A stretch of 64,000 nucleotides of DNA, from positions 23,536 to 87,535 of the forward strand of contig PWYL01000036.1 in NCBI GenBank assembly GCA_003568315.1, read 5' to 3'. The notes under the pieces were generated by a model that ran no database searches, was not told the DNA's origin, and saw nothing but the letters and a program-made list of their open reading frames with translations. The position numbers and the translations under genes were made by a program. Shown in pieces: positions 17,797 to 26,678 of the stretch (its first letter is position 1; the number at the start of each line of letters is the position of its first letter). The stretch comes from Mollicutes bacterium (GTDB lineage: Bacteria; Bacillota_I; Bacilli_A; Izemoplasmatales; Izemoplasmataceae).

Positions 17797-17843
17797 GGAC
17801 CCGGTAGATGCCATAATGAAGGTGAGAGGGGAGGATTTCGCCC

Positions 17844-18509
17844 ATGCGGGTATGCAAATGGCTGATCTGGATCACCGCGCCGATCGTCATCATCATGATC
17901 GGAGCCTCTCTCCTCACGAGTCACACCTACATGTGGATTTCCGAAGGTCGCTATGCGACTCATGAGGATATCGATTACGATTACACCCATGTCAGCCGGA
18001 AATTGATCGATTATCTCAACTACCGCCACGACGATTTGACCTTCGGCGCTCATGAGGATGACGAGCATCCGATCATGAGCGAGGCGGAAATCCACCATAT
18101 GGAGGATGTACGCGATGTCTACACCCTTCTCCGGATTATCGCGGGTGTGAGTCTTGTCATCCTCTTGACAGCGAGCATCTTCCTCTATCAAAAAGACAAG
18201 AGAACGTTCTATGAGGCCTATCGCGACATCTTCTATTTTCCTGCCTTCTTCGGCGCTTTCGTCGGTGGTTGGTTCTTGATCGATTTCAATCGCGCATTCG
18301 ATGTCTTCCACCGCATATTCTTCGAAGAAGGGACTTGGAGATTCGGTGGCGAAGGTGAAGAGACGCTCATCACCTTGGTTCCCGAGAGTTTCTGGCTCAT
18401 GAGCGGACTGCTCGTGATCGGATTCTTGATTCTCGTCATCTCATTTTCTATGTTTATGAACCATCGTTTCATGAAACCACGCATTCCAAACGAAGGAGGA
18501 CCATCATGA
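17844..18509 (+). CDS. DUF1461-like (TIGR01906-type) integral membrane protein
   Basis: 221 residues. The start ATG 17844 follows GGGGAGGA. One N-terminal helix ([18 protein letters not shown]) is followed by an outside segment of about 80 residues rich in histidine and acidic residues, then three helices ([46 protein letters not shown]). The pattern of one helix, an outside loop with a YDY/H motif and then three helices resembles the DUF1461 family, whose function is unknown. It overlaps glyA by 4 bp and so is cotranscribed with it. Assignment is from memory of the family pattern. Confidence 0.65.
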   Translation: MRVCKWLIWITAPIVIIMIGASLLTSHTYMWISEGRYATHEDIDYDYTHVSRKLIDYLNYRHDDLTFGAHEDDEHPIMSEAEIHHMEDVRDVYTLLRIIAGVSLVILLTASIFLYQKDKRTFYEAYRDIFYFPAFFGAFVGGWFLIDFNRAFDVFHRIFFEEGTWRFGGEGEETLITLVPESFWLMSGLLVIGFLILVISFSMFMNHRFMKPRIPNEGGPS

Positions 18510-19753
18510 TGAAGTCATTGCAAGAGCAAGACCGGGAGCTCTATGATGCCATTCATGCCGAGAAGGAAAGGCAAGAGGGGCATCTCGAGCTCATCGCCAG
18601 CGAGAATTTCGTCTCGGAAGCCGTACTCGAAGCTGACGGCAGCATCCTCACCAACAAATACGCCGAAGGCTACCCGAAGAAACGCTACTACGGAGGATGC
18701 GAACATGTCGACACGGTCGAGAACCTCGCCCGCGACAGGCTGAAAGAACTTTTCCACGTCAAATACGTGAATGTCCAGGCGCATTCGGGATCCACCGCCA
18801 ACATGGGGGCCTATCGTGCCGTCTTGAAACATGGAGCGAAAGTCCTCGGCATGAGCCTAGACCATGGTGGGCATCTCACCCACGGACACCCCTTGAATTT
18901 CAGCGGCATCGACTACGAGTTTCAAAGCTACGGTGTCAGTGACGAAAACGAGACCATCGACTACGACGATGTTTTACGCAAAGCCGAGTCGTTCAAGCCC
19001 GACCTCATCGTTGCCGGTGCGAGCGCCTATCCCCGGGAGATCGATTTCAAGCGGTTCAAGGAGATCGCCGACCGAGTCGGTGCCCGGCTCATGGTCGACA
19101 TGGCGCATATCGCCGGTCTTGTGGCCGCGGACTTACATCAGAATCCCTGCGAGTATGCCGATATCGTGACCTCGACGACGCACAAGACGTTGCGCGGACC
19201 GCGAGGCGGCATCATCATGACGAACGACAAAGAAATCTACAAAGAAATCAACAAGACCGTCTTCCCCGGCATCCAGGGTGGTCCCCTCATGCATATCATC
19301 GCCGCCAAGGCGGCCGCGTTCAAGGAAGCTCTGACTCCGGGTTTCAAAGACTACCAGCGACGTGTGATTGAAAACGCCAAAGCGTTGGCCGACGAATTGC
19401 AACGACTCGGCTTCAAAGTCATAAGCGGCGGCACGGACACCCACCTCGTCCTCGTCGAGGTCAAGAGTCTGACGGGACTCACTGGCAAGAAGGCCGAACA
19501 GGTCCTCGAACACGTGAACATAACCTGCAACAAGAACACGGTGCCGAACGACCCGGAAAAGCCCTTCATCACAAGCGGCATCCGCCTCGGCAGCCCGGCT
19601 CTCACCACCCGCGGATTCACCAAGGACGCCATGCGTATCGTCGCGGGACTCATCAAGAAAACGCTCATGAACCCTGAAGACGAAGAGGCGCTGGACGAAG
19701 TGCGCGATGAGGTCGCCAAGCTGACCGGGACCTATCCCTTGTACAAAGCATGA
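18506..19753 (+). CDS. glyA: Serine hydroxymethyltransferase
   Basis: PLP enzyme converting serine and tetrahydrofolate to glycine and 5,10-methylene-THF, the main one-carbon entry. 415 residues. The ATG 18506 is 5 bases after AAGGAGGA (18493-18500). Signatures: [40 protein letters not shown], the PLP lysine in [14 protein letters not shown], and the C-terminal [14 protein letters not shown]. All catalytic segments are intact. It ends the fhs-folD-glyA cluster before a strong terminator. Confidence 0.98.
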   Translation: MMKSLQEQDRELYDAIHAEKERQEGHLELIASENFVSEAVLEADGSILTNKYAEGYPKKRYYGGCEHVDTVENLARDRLKELFHVKYVNVQAHSGSTANMGAYRAVLKHGAKVLGMSLDHGGHLTHGHPLNFSGIDYEFQSYGVSDENETIDYDDVLRKAESFKPDLIVAGASAYPREIDFKRFKEIADRVGARLMVDMAHIAGLVAADLHQNPCEYADIVTSTTHKTLRGPRGGIIMTNDKEIYKEINKTVFPGIQGGPLMHIIAAKAAAFKEALTPGFKDYQRRVIENAKALADELQRLGFKVISGGTDTHLVLVEVKSLTGLTGKKAEQVLEHVNITCNKNTVPNDPEKPFITSGIRLGSPALTTRGFTKDAMRIVAGLIKKTLMNPEDEEALDEVRDEVAKLTGTYPLYKA

Positions 19754-19760
19754 CGATTAC

Positions 19761-19806
19761 CCCGCACAAAAACACCTCCGGCCGGTCCGGAGGTGTTTTG
19801 TGCGGG
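19761..19806. terminator. Bidirectional terminator between glyA and hslO
   Basis: CCCGCACAAAAACACCTCCGG pairs over almost its full length with CCGGAGGTGTTTTGTGCGGG (19787-19806). Runs of A and T inside the stem serve both strands, which fits the convergent glyA (+) and hslO (-). Confidence 0.85.
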
Positions 19807-19819
19807 AGGTTTCAAAGAA

Positions 19820-20695
19820 TCACTTCTTCTGCGCAGTATCGATGAGTCTTTGCACGTCGTTCTCACCGAAATGGTATTTGGTCTTGCAAAAGTGACAGAC
19901 GGTCTCGATGCCCTTGTCCTTCTCGAGGAGGTCTCGCAGTTGTTCGTCGCCGAGCGATATCAAGCCCCGTTCGAATTTTTCCCTGTCGCAATCGCAATGG
20001 TATCTGAGCGGCATGGTGTGGAGGAGTTCGTGGTCTTTTCCGGCGATGCGGGCGATGATATCTTCGGGCTTGTAGCCTTCCTCGAGAAGTTCCGTCATCG
20101 GCGGCAGGCTCTCCAGCCGCTTCTCGATCCGGTTCACCGTCTCTTCTTTGCATCCGGGCATGCGTTGAAGGATGAAACCGCCGGCGTTCAGGACGGAATT
20201 GTCTTCGTCAATCCGCACACCCAAGGCGACGGCCGAAGGAATCTGCTCGCTCGCGCTGAAGTAATAGGCGAAATCGGTGGCGATCTCTCCCGTTTGCAGT
20301 TCGACACTGCCGGTGAAGATGTCGCGGACCTTCAAATCCTTGGTCACATGCAGTTTGCCTTGACCGACCGCTTGGCTGACGGGAAGATTGCCCGAAGAAT
20401 GCTGCATGAACACATGGGGATTCCCGACGTAACCCCGCACTTCCCCCTTGGCGTTCGTGGTGGCGACCATACCTTCGAGGGGACCGTCCGCATCGATCCG
20501 GACGGTCAGTTCATGGTCATGTTGGTACATCGCCCCCATGATGATACTGCCGGTGAGGAACCTTCCGAGCGCCACGGCGCTCGTCGGCCAGAGGTCGTGG
20601 GTTTTTTGCGCTTCATAGACGAGTTTCGTCGTGTCCGCCGCATAGAGACGGACCGTGCCGTCGAAGGCGTAGGCCTTCGCGAGATAGTCCTTCAT
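19820..20695 (-). CDS. hslO: Redox-regulated chaperone Hsp33
   Basis: Cytoplasmic holdase activated by oxidation of a zinc-cysteine switch. 291 residues. The start ATG 20695 follows GGGTGATC; a frame-extending ATG at 20713 overlaps the -10 box and cannot be used. The C-terminal redox switch is intact: HCDCD (CxC) and, about 30 residues later, VCHFC (CxxC). N-terminal features include LGRFLTGSIIMGAMYQHD and VGNPHVFMQHS. It is transcribed alone from a promoter with a leader of roughly 10 nt. Confidence 0.96.
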   Translation of the reverse strand: MKDYLAKAYAFDGTVRLYAADTTKLVYEAQKTHDLWPTSAVALGRFLTGSIIMGAMYQHDHELTVRIDADGPLEGMVATTNAKGEVRGYVGNPHVFMQHSSGNLPVSQAVGQGKLHVTKDLKVRDIFTGSVELQTGEIATDFAYYFSASEQIPSAVALGVRIDEDNSVLNAGGFILQRMPGCKEETVNRIEKRLESLPPMTELLEEGYKPEDIIARIAGKDHELLHTMPLRYHCDCDREKFERGLISLGDEQLRDLLEKDKGIETVCHFCKTKYHFGENDVQRLIDTAQKK

Positions 20696-20711
20696 CGTGA
20701 TCACCCGGCTC

Positions 20712-20717
20712 ATTATA
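20712..20717 (-). promoter_or_regulatory. -10 box of hslO with very short leader
   Basis: Minus-strand TATAAT at 20717-20712, upstream of the hslO start at 20695. The expected transcription start falls near 20705, leaving a leader of about 10 nt that holds the GGGTGATC ribosome site. The -35 (TTTCTA) is poor. Confidence 0.6.
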
Positions 20718-20799
20718 ACATGTGGAGATGGAAATAGAAATGTGTTGCGGTATGGGGGATTCTATGGCAGAATATCCGTGATTCCGGAGAGTGATCGAG

Positions 20800-21777
20800 A
20801 TGGATTTCAAAAGACGTCTGCAAGAGAACCCCGTTGTCGTGGCCCCGATGGCGGGCGTCACGAACAAGGCCTTCCGACTGATCGCCAAGGAGATGGGCGC
20901 GGGGCTCATCTACACCGAGATGATAAGCGACAAGGGGCTGAAATACGGAAGCCGCCGCACCCGCAAGATGACCGAAATCCTTCCCGAAGAGGAGCATGTC
21001 GTCTTGCAGCTCTTCGGCGCGGATGAAGAAGCTCTGGCCTTCGCGACCGAATATGTCGACAAGCACACAAGGGCGGCAGCAGTCGACTTGAATCTCGGAT
21101 GTCCCGTTCCCAAGGTCGTCAAGAACAACGGCGGGGCGAGTCTGATGAGACATCCCGAAAAAGTCAAAAGACTCGTCTCCTTGATGGTGGAAAGGACCCG
21201 TCTCCCCGTCACGGTGAAAATACGGAGCGGCTGGGATGAGGCCCACAAGAACGCGGTGGAGATCGCCCGGATTTGCGAAGATGCCGGCGCCTCGCTCATA
21301 GCTGTTCACGGGCGGACACGCAGCCAGATGTATGGCGGTGAGGTCGACCTCGACATCATCAAGGCTGTCAAGGATGCCGTGGGCGTTCCCGTGCTCGCCA
21401 ACGGAGATGTCAAGACCCCCTTGGATGCGGCGAACATGATGGAAGCCACCGGATGTGACGGGGTGATGGTCGGACGCGGCCTTTTGGGGAATCCCTGGCT
21501 CATCCGCCGCAGCAACGACTTCCTGCAAAACGGCCGTTGTGAAGATCCCCCCTCACCCGAGGAGCGGGTCGCGATGGCGAAACGCCATGCGGAACTCCTC
21601 GCAGCACACTATGGCGAACGTCGTGCCACCCTCGAGATGAGGAGCCAGGCACCTTGGTATCTGAAGGGTCTTTCCGACAGTTCGAAAGCGAAAAAAGCCC
21701 TTTCGCGCGCCGATTCACGCGAAAGGATGTCCGCGATCCTGGATGAATATCTTTTCCGAATGAAAACCGCCCTTTGA
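20800..21777 (+). CDS. dus: tRNA-dihydrouridine synthase (DusB type)
   Basis: FMN enzyme reducing uridines in the tRNA D-loop. 325 residues. Start ATG 20800 follows GGAGAG (20786-20791); the GTG at 20791 overlaps that site. Signatures: APMAGVTNKAFR, YTEMISDKGL, VQLFGADE, DLNLGCPVPKVVKNNGGASLM with the catalytic cysteine, KIRSGWDE, HGRTRSQMY and the phosphate-binding DGVMVGRGLLGNPW. The last codons and the stop are part of the terminator stem. Confidence 0.95.
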   Translation: MDFKRRLQENPVVVAPMAGVTNKAFRLIAKEMGAGLIYTEMISDKGLKYGSRRTRKMTEILPEEEHVVLQLFGADEEALAFATEYVDKHTRAAAVDLNLGCPVPKVVKNNGGASLMRHPEKVKRLVSLMVERTRLPVTVKIRSGWDEAHKNAVEIARICEDAGASLIAVHGRTRSQMYGGEVDLDIIKAVKDAVGVPVLANGDVKTPLDAANMMEATGCDGVMVGRGLLGNPWLIRRSNDFLQNGRCEDPPSPEERVAMAKRHAELLAAHYGERRATLEMRSQAPWYLKGLSDSSKAKKALSRADSRERMSAILDEYLFRMKTAL

Positions 21778-21790
21778 AAGGCGGTTTTTT
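21763..21790. terminator. Terminator overlapping the dus stop codon, shared with hflX
   Basis: AAAACCGCC and GGCGGTTTT pair around a CTTTGAAA loop that contains the dus TGA (21775-21777). The T run ends near 21790. On the minus strand the same stem lies just after the hflX stop at 21794. Confidence 0.8.
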
Positions 21791-21793
21791 GTG

Positions 21794-23038
21794 TCATATT
21801 TCGTAGTGGCGGAGATGTTCGCGTAACGGTCCGGACACGCGTGCTTTGACCCGGATGGAATCGTTGTCGTAGCGTTCTTCCAGGATTTCGGCGTGTTCGT
21901 TCAGGGTGTGGACGACATCGCCGCGGCTTTGGGGGATGGCATAGACCTTCACGGTGTCGTCCCGGAAGAGGATGTCGTTGATCTTCTCGATGAGGGTGTC
22001 GATGTTTTGGTTCTCGCGGAGGCTCACTTTGACAGCCGGGTTGTAAGCCGGGGGGAGGATGTTGTTGGCGAGGTCGATCTTGTTGAAGACGTAGAGGGTC
22101 TCGATACCGTCGGCGCCGAGTTCCTTCAGCACCCCTTCGGTGGTCTGGATTTGATCCAGGTAGTAGGGATGTGAAAAATCGACCACATGCAAGAGGAGGT
22201 CGGCTTCTTTGATTTCTTCTAGCGTGGCTTTGAAGGAGTTGACGAGTTCATGCGGGAGGTTGGAGATGAAGCCGATGGTGTCGGTGAGCGTGAAACGTTT
22301 TTTATCCTTGAAACGGATGAGACGTGTCGAGGTCTCCAATGTGGCGAAAAGACGGTCTTCGACATGAGCGCTCTTTTCTTCACGTCCGTTCTTGGAATGT
22401 TGCAGGAGAGTGTTCAGCAGGGTGCTCTTTCCGGTATTGGTGTAACCGACAACAGCGACATTCTTGACAAGCGACCTACGACGTTTCCGACGGTTGTTCT
22501 GGCGGGTGCGGACGATATTCTTCAAGGCTGTTTCAGCATTTCTTATGTCTCTTTCGATTCTGCGACGGTCGAGTTCGAGTTTCTTTTCACCGGGGCCTCG
22601 CGAACCGATGCCGCCTTGTTGTTGTTCGAGGGAGTTCCGCATCGCGCTCAATCGCGGTTTCAGATATTTCAACTGGGCGATTTCCACTTGCAACATGGCC
22701 TCTTTCGTCTTGGCCCGCTTGGCGAAGATTTCGAGGATGAGGAGGGTCCGGTCGATGACTGCCGTGTCGAGGACGTCTTCAAGATTGCGGATCTGGCTGT
22801 TGGTGAGTTCCTCGTTGAAGATGATGTAATCGGGAGCATCCTCTCTTGTGGCCCGGAGGATCTCGTCGAGTTTCCCTTCCCCCACTTTGTAGGCCGGGGT
22901 GGTCGCCCGCGCCGGTTGGGAGAATGTCCTCACCGTCTTGATGTTCAAGGAGAGGGCGAGATTTCCGAGTTCCTCGGCATAGTAGCGGACCATTTCGTCG
23001 GGATAGCGATCGATAGCGACGAGAAAGGCCTTTTTCAT
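21794..23038 (-). CDS. hflX: Ribosome-associated GTPase HflX
   Basis: GTPase that splits or rescues stalled 70S ribosomes under stress. 414 residues. The N-terminal nucleotide-binding-like domain includes VGEGKLDEI and a glycine-rich GIGSRGPGEKKLELDRR linker; a coiled helix links it to the G domain with G1 VGYTNTGKSTLLN (about 198-206), G3 DTIGFISNLPHELV and G4 NKID. The start ATG 23038 follows GAGGTGATT. It has its own promoter and is followed by the terminator shared with dus. Confidence 0.96.
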   Translation of the reverse strand: MKKAFLVAIDRYPDEMVRYYAEELGNLALSLNIKTVRTFSQPARATTPAYKVGEGKLDEILRATREDAPDYIIFNEELTNSQIRNLEDVLDTAVIDRTLLILEIFAKRAKTKEAMLQVEIAQLKYLKPRLSAMRNSLEQQQGGIGSRGPGEKKLELDRRRIERDIRNAETALKNIVRTRQNNRRKRRRSLVKNVAVVGYTNTGKSTLLNTLLQHSKNGREEKSAHVEDRLFATLETSTRLIRFKDKKRFTLTDTIGFISNLPHELVNSFKATLEEIKEADLLLHVVDFSHPYYLDQIQTTEGVLKELGADGIETLYVFNKIDLANNILPPAYNPAVKVSLRENQNIDTLIEKINDILFRDDTVKVYAIPQSRGDVVHTLNEHAEILEERYDNDSIRVKARVSGPLREHLRHYEI

Positions 23039-23055
23039 ACAATCACCTCACCTTC

Positions 23056-23085
23056 ATTATAACAGCAGGGACCCTTTTGGCACAA
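23056..23085 (-). promoter_or_regulatory. Promoter of hflX
   Basis: On the minus strand TTGTGC (23085-23080), 18 bp, TATAAT (23061-23056). The predicted leader is only about 10 nt and is filled by GAAGGTGAGGTGATT, so transcription starts almost at the ribosome site. Confidence 0.6.
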
Positions 23086-23090
23086 TCAAG

Positions 23091-23114
23091 AAAAAGAGGC
23101 GCTTCCGCACCTCT
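23091..23114 (-). terminator. Terminator after nrdJ
   Basis: On the minus strand AGAGGTGC, loop GGAA, GCGCCTCT and then TTTTT. It begins right after the nrdJ stop (23117-23115) and ends just before the hflX promoter. Confidence 0.75.
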
Positions 23115-25640
23115 TCAGAGTCCGCATTTCAACTGGGCGTTGCAGTTGGAACAAGTGTGGCATCCCCCGAGATTCTCCACCGTTCCCTCGAGGCAGATGG
23201 GGCAGAGGTCGCCCTCCTCGATGCCGATGTTCCTATCCTGGCGGTCGGATCTGAGTCCCTTCGTACGGGGCTCTTTTTTCTTCTTCACGGATTTTTCCTC
23301 GACCTCGAGACCGAGGTCGGCGATTCCGACCTGCTTGGGCTTATGGTCCTTGTCGTCCTTGGTCAGGGTGAGGACTTGTGCGTCACGAGATCCGTCGACA
23401 TAGACGGTGCCGCCTTTCGCGCCTCCGTAATACAGGCGGCGGTAGACCCGCTCGACCTCTTCGACACTGTAGCCTTTGGGCGCGTTCACGGTCTTCGATA
23501 TGGAGGAATCAACCCATTTCTGGATGGTGCATTGCACATCGACATGCTCTTCGGGAGAGAGGTCCATGGCGCTCACGAAGATGTCGGGCAGGGATTCCCG
23601 GTCGTTACCGGGGTATTTTTCCAGATAGTCGTCGACAATCGGCGCGTTCACCTCGATGAATTTGCCGAGTCGGCCGCTGCGGAAATAGCTGAAGGCGAAA
23701 TAGGGCTCGAGGCCCGTCGAGACCCCGACCATGGTGCCGGTGGATCCCGTCGGGGCGATGGTGAGAAGATGGGAGTTCCGTATACCTTTTTCCAACACGT
23801 CCGAGCGGATGTGTTCAGCCATCCGTCGCATGTAGCCGCTATGAGTGAACTTCTTCCGGTTCTCCTCGGTCTCCAGGAAGGGGAAGGATCCTTTCTCTTC
23901 GGCGAGCTGGATACTGTTCTCGTAGGCTTTGGTGGCGATGAAACGGAACAGTTCGTCGATGAAGGCGAGACCCTCCGGTGAACCGTAGCGATGGTCACAC
24001 CAGATGAGAAGGTCTTGCAGTCCCATGACACCGAGGCCGATGCGTCTTTCTCCGAGGGCCTGTTGCCGGTTCTCTTCGAGGAAGTAGTGCGTCTTGTCGA
24101 TGACATTGTCTTGCAAGCGGATGGCGGTCGCGATGGTCCGTTCGAGTTTGTCGTAGTCGACCTTTCTCTTTTCATGATCGACCATGTTCGCGAGGTTCAA
24201 GGCCGCGAGGTTGCAGACGGAATGCGGGGCCAGGGGCTGTTCTCCGCAAGGGTTCGTGCAGACGACCTTCTGGTCGTAGCCGACGGCGTTCGTCTCTTTG
24301 TTGGCGTTGTCGATGAAGAAGATGCCGGGCTCCGCGGAATAGGTGGCGCAGATGTTGATCAAATTCCAGAGGTCTTTGGCTTTGATCGTGTAATGGACTT
24401 TGGTGCGTTGCCCCATGGCCTCCCATTCGCGGACGTCGCCTATTTCTTGCCATTTCTCATCGTAGAAACGTTTTTCGTCGTCGTCGTAGGTGTCGATGTC
24501 CGGGAACTTGAGATCGAAGTCCTCCTCTTTTTCGAGAGCTTCCATGAAATCCTTGGAAATGGCTACGGAGATGTTCGCGCCGGAGAGGAACTCCTCGTCG
24601 TGGACCTCGTAGTGGCCGCCTTTGTTCAACCGTTCGAAAGCCTTGTCGACGATGCGTTTTGAGAAATTGCCGTTCTTCTTGGATTGTTCGAGGATGTATT
24701 CATTGATCTCTGTCTCTTCTTCGGAAAGGGGGATGAATTTCAGTTTCGCCTGGGCGGTCTTTTTGACCAAAGGATCGTCGATGGTGTCGATGAGGAATTG
24801 CAGGATTTTCGGGTTCTGCATCTTGGAGACGATGAACTCGATGATGTCGGGATGCCAATCGGCAAGCATGATCATTTGCGCGCCGCGGCGGGATCCGCCC
24901 TGTTCGACGAGGTGCGTCAGCTGTGAGATGTCGTTGAGCCAGCTCACAGCGCCGCTCGATTTTCCGTTCACGCCTTTGGCCAGAGCGTTCTTCGGCCGGA
25001 GTGTCGAGCCGTTGGTGCCCACGCCGCCCCCGCGCGACATGATTTCCATGACCTGTTTCCTGTGGTCGCTGATGCCCTCGCGGGAATCATGGATGAAGGG
25101 CATGACGAAACAGTTGAAATAGGTGACTTGTGTCCGGGAGCCGGCGCCGAAGAGGATGCGCCCCGCGGGCACGAGATTGAGGTCCTTGACTTCCTGGTAG
25201 AAACGTTCTCTGACCTCTTCGCTCTCTTCTTCGCCGAGGTGGTCGGCCACCCGGCGGGCGATCTGTTCGAAATAGAGTTCGAGGGGTTTGTCGACCTGTT
25301 TCCTCGTACGCTCGACAAAGCCGTTCTCGTCGGCATCCTCCGTGTTGGCGAGATAATCGGGGGTGACCCGGATTGTGAGTTTGTTGCCGTCGATCCTTTC
25401 CACATACCCCACACCCCGGGCGGGGAATTTCGGATCGTCGCGGACAATGGTGAGAACCAGGTCACCCTCCTTGAGAGTCTTGAGGTTCAAATCCTTCTGA
25501 CTGTAGCGGTCCAGCATGACAAGGCGGGAGACTCCGTCGAAGGATTTCTCCATGTCCGCCCGGATCGGGCAAAGATGGGGAAAATGTTTCTCGATGTCTT
25601 CGTTGATGCTTTCAAGCAAACGTTTGTCATAGTCCGCCAT
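23115..25640 (-). CDS. nrdJ: Adenosylcobalamin-dependent (class II) ribonucleotide reductase
   Basis: Makes deoxyribonucleotides with a B12-generated radical and works with or without oxygen. 841 residues. The start ATG 25640 follows GGGAGGGG. Signatures: FNCFVMPF with the first redox cysteine, SRGGGVGTNGSTLRP, the active-site NPCGEQ near residue 463, the phosphate-binding APTGSTGTMVG near 630, and a C-terminal zinc-ribbon-like cysteine motif CPICLEGT...CHTCSNC...CGL (about 815-841) that includes the pair that re-reduces the active site. No nrdR box or cobalamin riboswitch was recognised upstream. The host must make or import B12. Confidence 0.95.
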   Translation of the reverse strand: MADYDKRLLESINEDIEKHFPHLCPIRADMEKSFDGVSRLVMLDRYSQKDLNLKTLKEGDLVLTIVRDDPKFPARGVGYVERIDGNKLTIRVTPDYLANTEDADENGFVERTRKQVDKPLELYFEQIARRVADHLGEEESEEVRERFYQEVKDLNLVPAGRILFGAGSRTQVTYFNCFVMPFIHDSREGISDHRKQVMEIMSRGGGVGTNGSTLRPKNALAKGVNGKSSGAVSWLNDISQLTHLVEQGGSRRGAQMIMLADWHPDIIEFIVSKMQNPKILQFLIDTIDDPLVKKTAQAKLKFIPLSEEETEINEYILEQSKKNGNFSKRIVDKAFERLNKGGHYEVHDEEFLSGANISVAISKDFMEALEKEEDFDLKFPDIDTYDDDEKRFYDEKWQEIGDVREWEAMGQRTKVHYTIKAKDLWNLINICATYSAEPGIFFIDNANKETNAVGYDQKVVCTNPCGEQPLAPHSVCNLAALNLANMVDHEKRKVDYDKLERTIATAIRLQDNVIDKTHYFLEENRQQALGERRIGLGVMGLQDLLIWCDHRYGSPEGLAFIDELFRFIATKAYENSIQLAEEKGSFPFLETEENRKKFTHSGYMRRMAEHIRSDVLEKGIRNSHLLTIAPTGSTGTMVGVSTGLEPYFAFSYFRSGRLGKFIEVNAPIVDDYLEKYPGNDRESLPDIFVSAMDLSPEEHVDVQCTIQKWVDSSISKTVNAPKGYSVEEVERVYRRLYYGGAKGGTVYVDGSRDAQVLTLTKDDKDHKPKQVGIADLGLEVEEKSVKKKKEPRTKGLRSDRQDRNIGIEEGDLCPICLEGTVENLGGCHTCSNCNAQLKCGL

Positions 25641-25893
25641 AGATGGCCCCTCCCTGACAAAGGAAAAATGAATGAGTGTAACATTATATTCTAAAGTAAA
25701 TCCACGGATGGTTAAAGGGTTGACATTTCCTTTTCGATGTGAAAGTCAATTGTGATGTGCCTATCTCCACATTGAAAAAATTCCAATAAGGGCGCATGGG
25801 TCGGAAGGCACATGATTTCATTACGTTCGCACCCTTTGATGTGTTATAATCTACGGTGAGATGAATCCCTGACCGAGAAAGGTGGTGACGACA
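25641..25893. other. Divergent intergenic region between nrdJ and cdaA
   Basis: About 250 bp without a gene. A minus-strand TATAAT (25688-25683) probably serves nrdJ. An interrupted hairpin, TTGAC-A-TTTC with GAAA-GTCAA (25720-25749), lies in the middle and has no T run, so it is not a terminator. A plus-strand TATAAT (25845-25850) with a TTACGT 18 bp upstream serves cdaA. The stretch is visibly more AT-rich than its flanks. Confidence 0.5.
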
Positions 25894-26634
25894 ATGGAAG
25901 ATATTCTCATGATAGCCTTCTTGGTGTATCTGATGGCCATTTTCACGATTCTCGTCCGCACCATGTTGCACACGATGGTCCTCCGGTTCTTCCGTTATGC
26001 CACCGCCGCCATGGTCGTCTATTTTTTTATCAGGCTCATAAGGTTTCCCCTTCCAGGTGACTACGCCTTTCTCGTTTATTTTCAGGCCGTGGTCATGGTC
26101 GGGGTGCTGATGTTGATGTTGCGACAGGAGATTCGAACGCTCCTTGTGCAAATCGGCTTGAAGAGCGGTCTTTTGGTGACCAATGCCATCGAGGACGATG
26201 TCAAGGAGGAAATCCTCCACAGTGTCAGCTATCTCAGCCGCCACAGAATCGGCGCGCTCATCACCTTCGAACGTTCGGATTCTTTGCAGGAATACATCGA
26301 CAACGCCTTCGGCATCGAAGCTGTGGTATCGAGCGAACTGGTCTCGAGCATCTTCATCCCCAACACCCCTCTGCATGATGGGGCCGTGATCATCAAGGAG
26401 AACGTCATCAAATGCGCCGGCGCCTATTTCCCTTCGAGCGACCAGGCCAAGGTGCCGAAATACCTCGGTTCGAGACACCGGGCGGCCATCGGCATCAGCG
26501 AAGCGACGGACTCTTTGACCGTCGTCGTCAGTGAACAGACCGGAGACATCAGCGTCGCCATCGAAGGGTATCTGGACCAGGACATCAGCCAGGAATCCTT
26601 GCTTCTTTATTTAGAGAAATACCTACAGAATTGA
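25894..26634 (+). CDS. cdaA: Membrane diadenylate cyclase, CdaA type
   Basis: Makes cyclic di-AMP from two ATP; this second messenger controls potassium, osmolyte transport and cell-wall balance. 246 residues. The start ATG 25894 follows AAAGGTGG; the frame reaches a GTG at 25882. Three N-terminal helices (about 5-80) precede the DAC domain with the catalytic DGA near residue 161 (LHDGAVII) and RHR near 193 (GSRHRAAIGISE). No CdaR (YbbR) or glmM gene follows, unlike Bacillus; instead a membrane PAS/GGDEF-like gene begins 44 bp downstream. Confidence 0.96.
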   Translation: MEDILMIAFLVYLMAIFTILVRTMLHTMVLRFFRYATAAMVVYFFIRLIRFPLPGDYAFLVYFQAVVMVGVLMLMLRQEIRTLLVQIGLKSGLLVTNAIEDDVKEEILHSVSYLSRHRIGALITFERSDSLQEYIDNAFGIEAVVSSELVSSIFIPNTPLHDGAVIIKENVIKCAGAYFPSSDQAKVPKYLGSRHRAAIGISEATDSLTVVVSEQTGDISVAIEGYLDQDISQESLLLYLEKYLQN

Positions 26635-26678
26635 TTGTATCACATTCCCAAGACATTTCCCGGAAAGGTGCGTCCGCC

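Noticed and set aside
25720..25749. Possible terminator or riboswitch upstream of nrdJ
   Set aside because: The hairpin has a bulge and no T run, and no cobalamin or nucleotide riboswitch core could be recognised; it is kept only as a comment.
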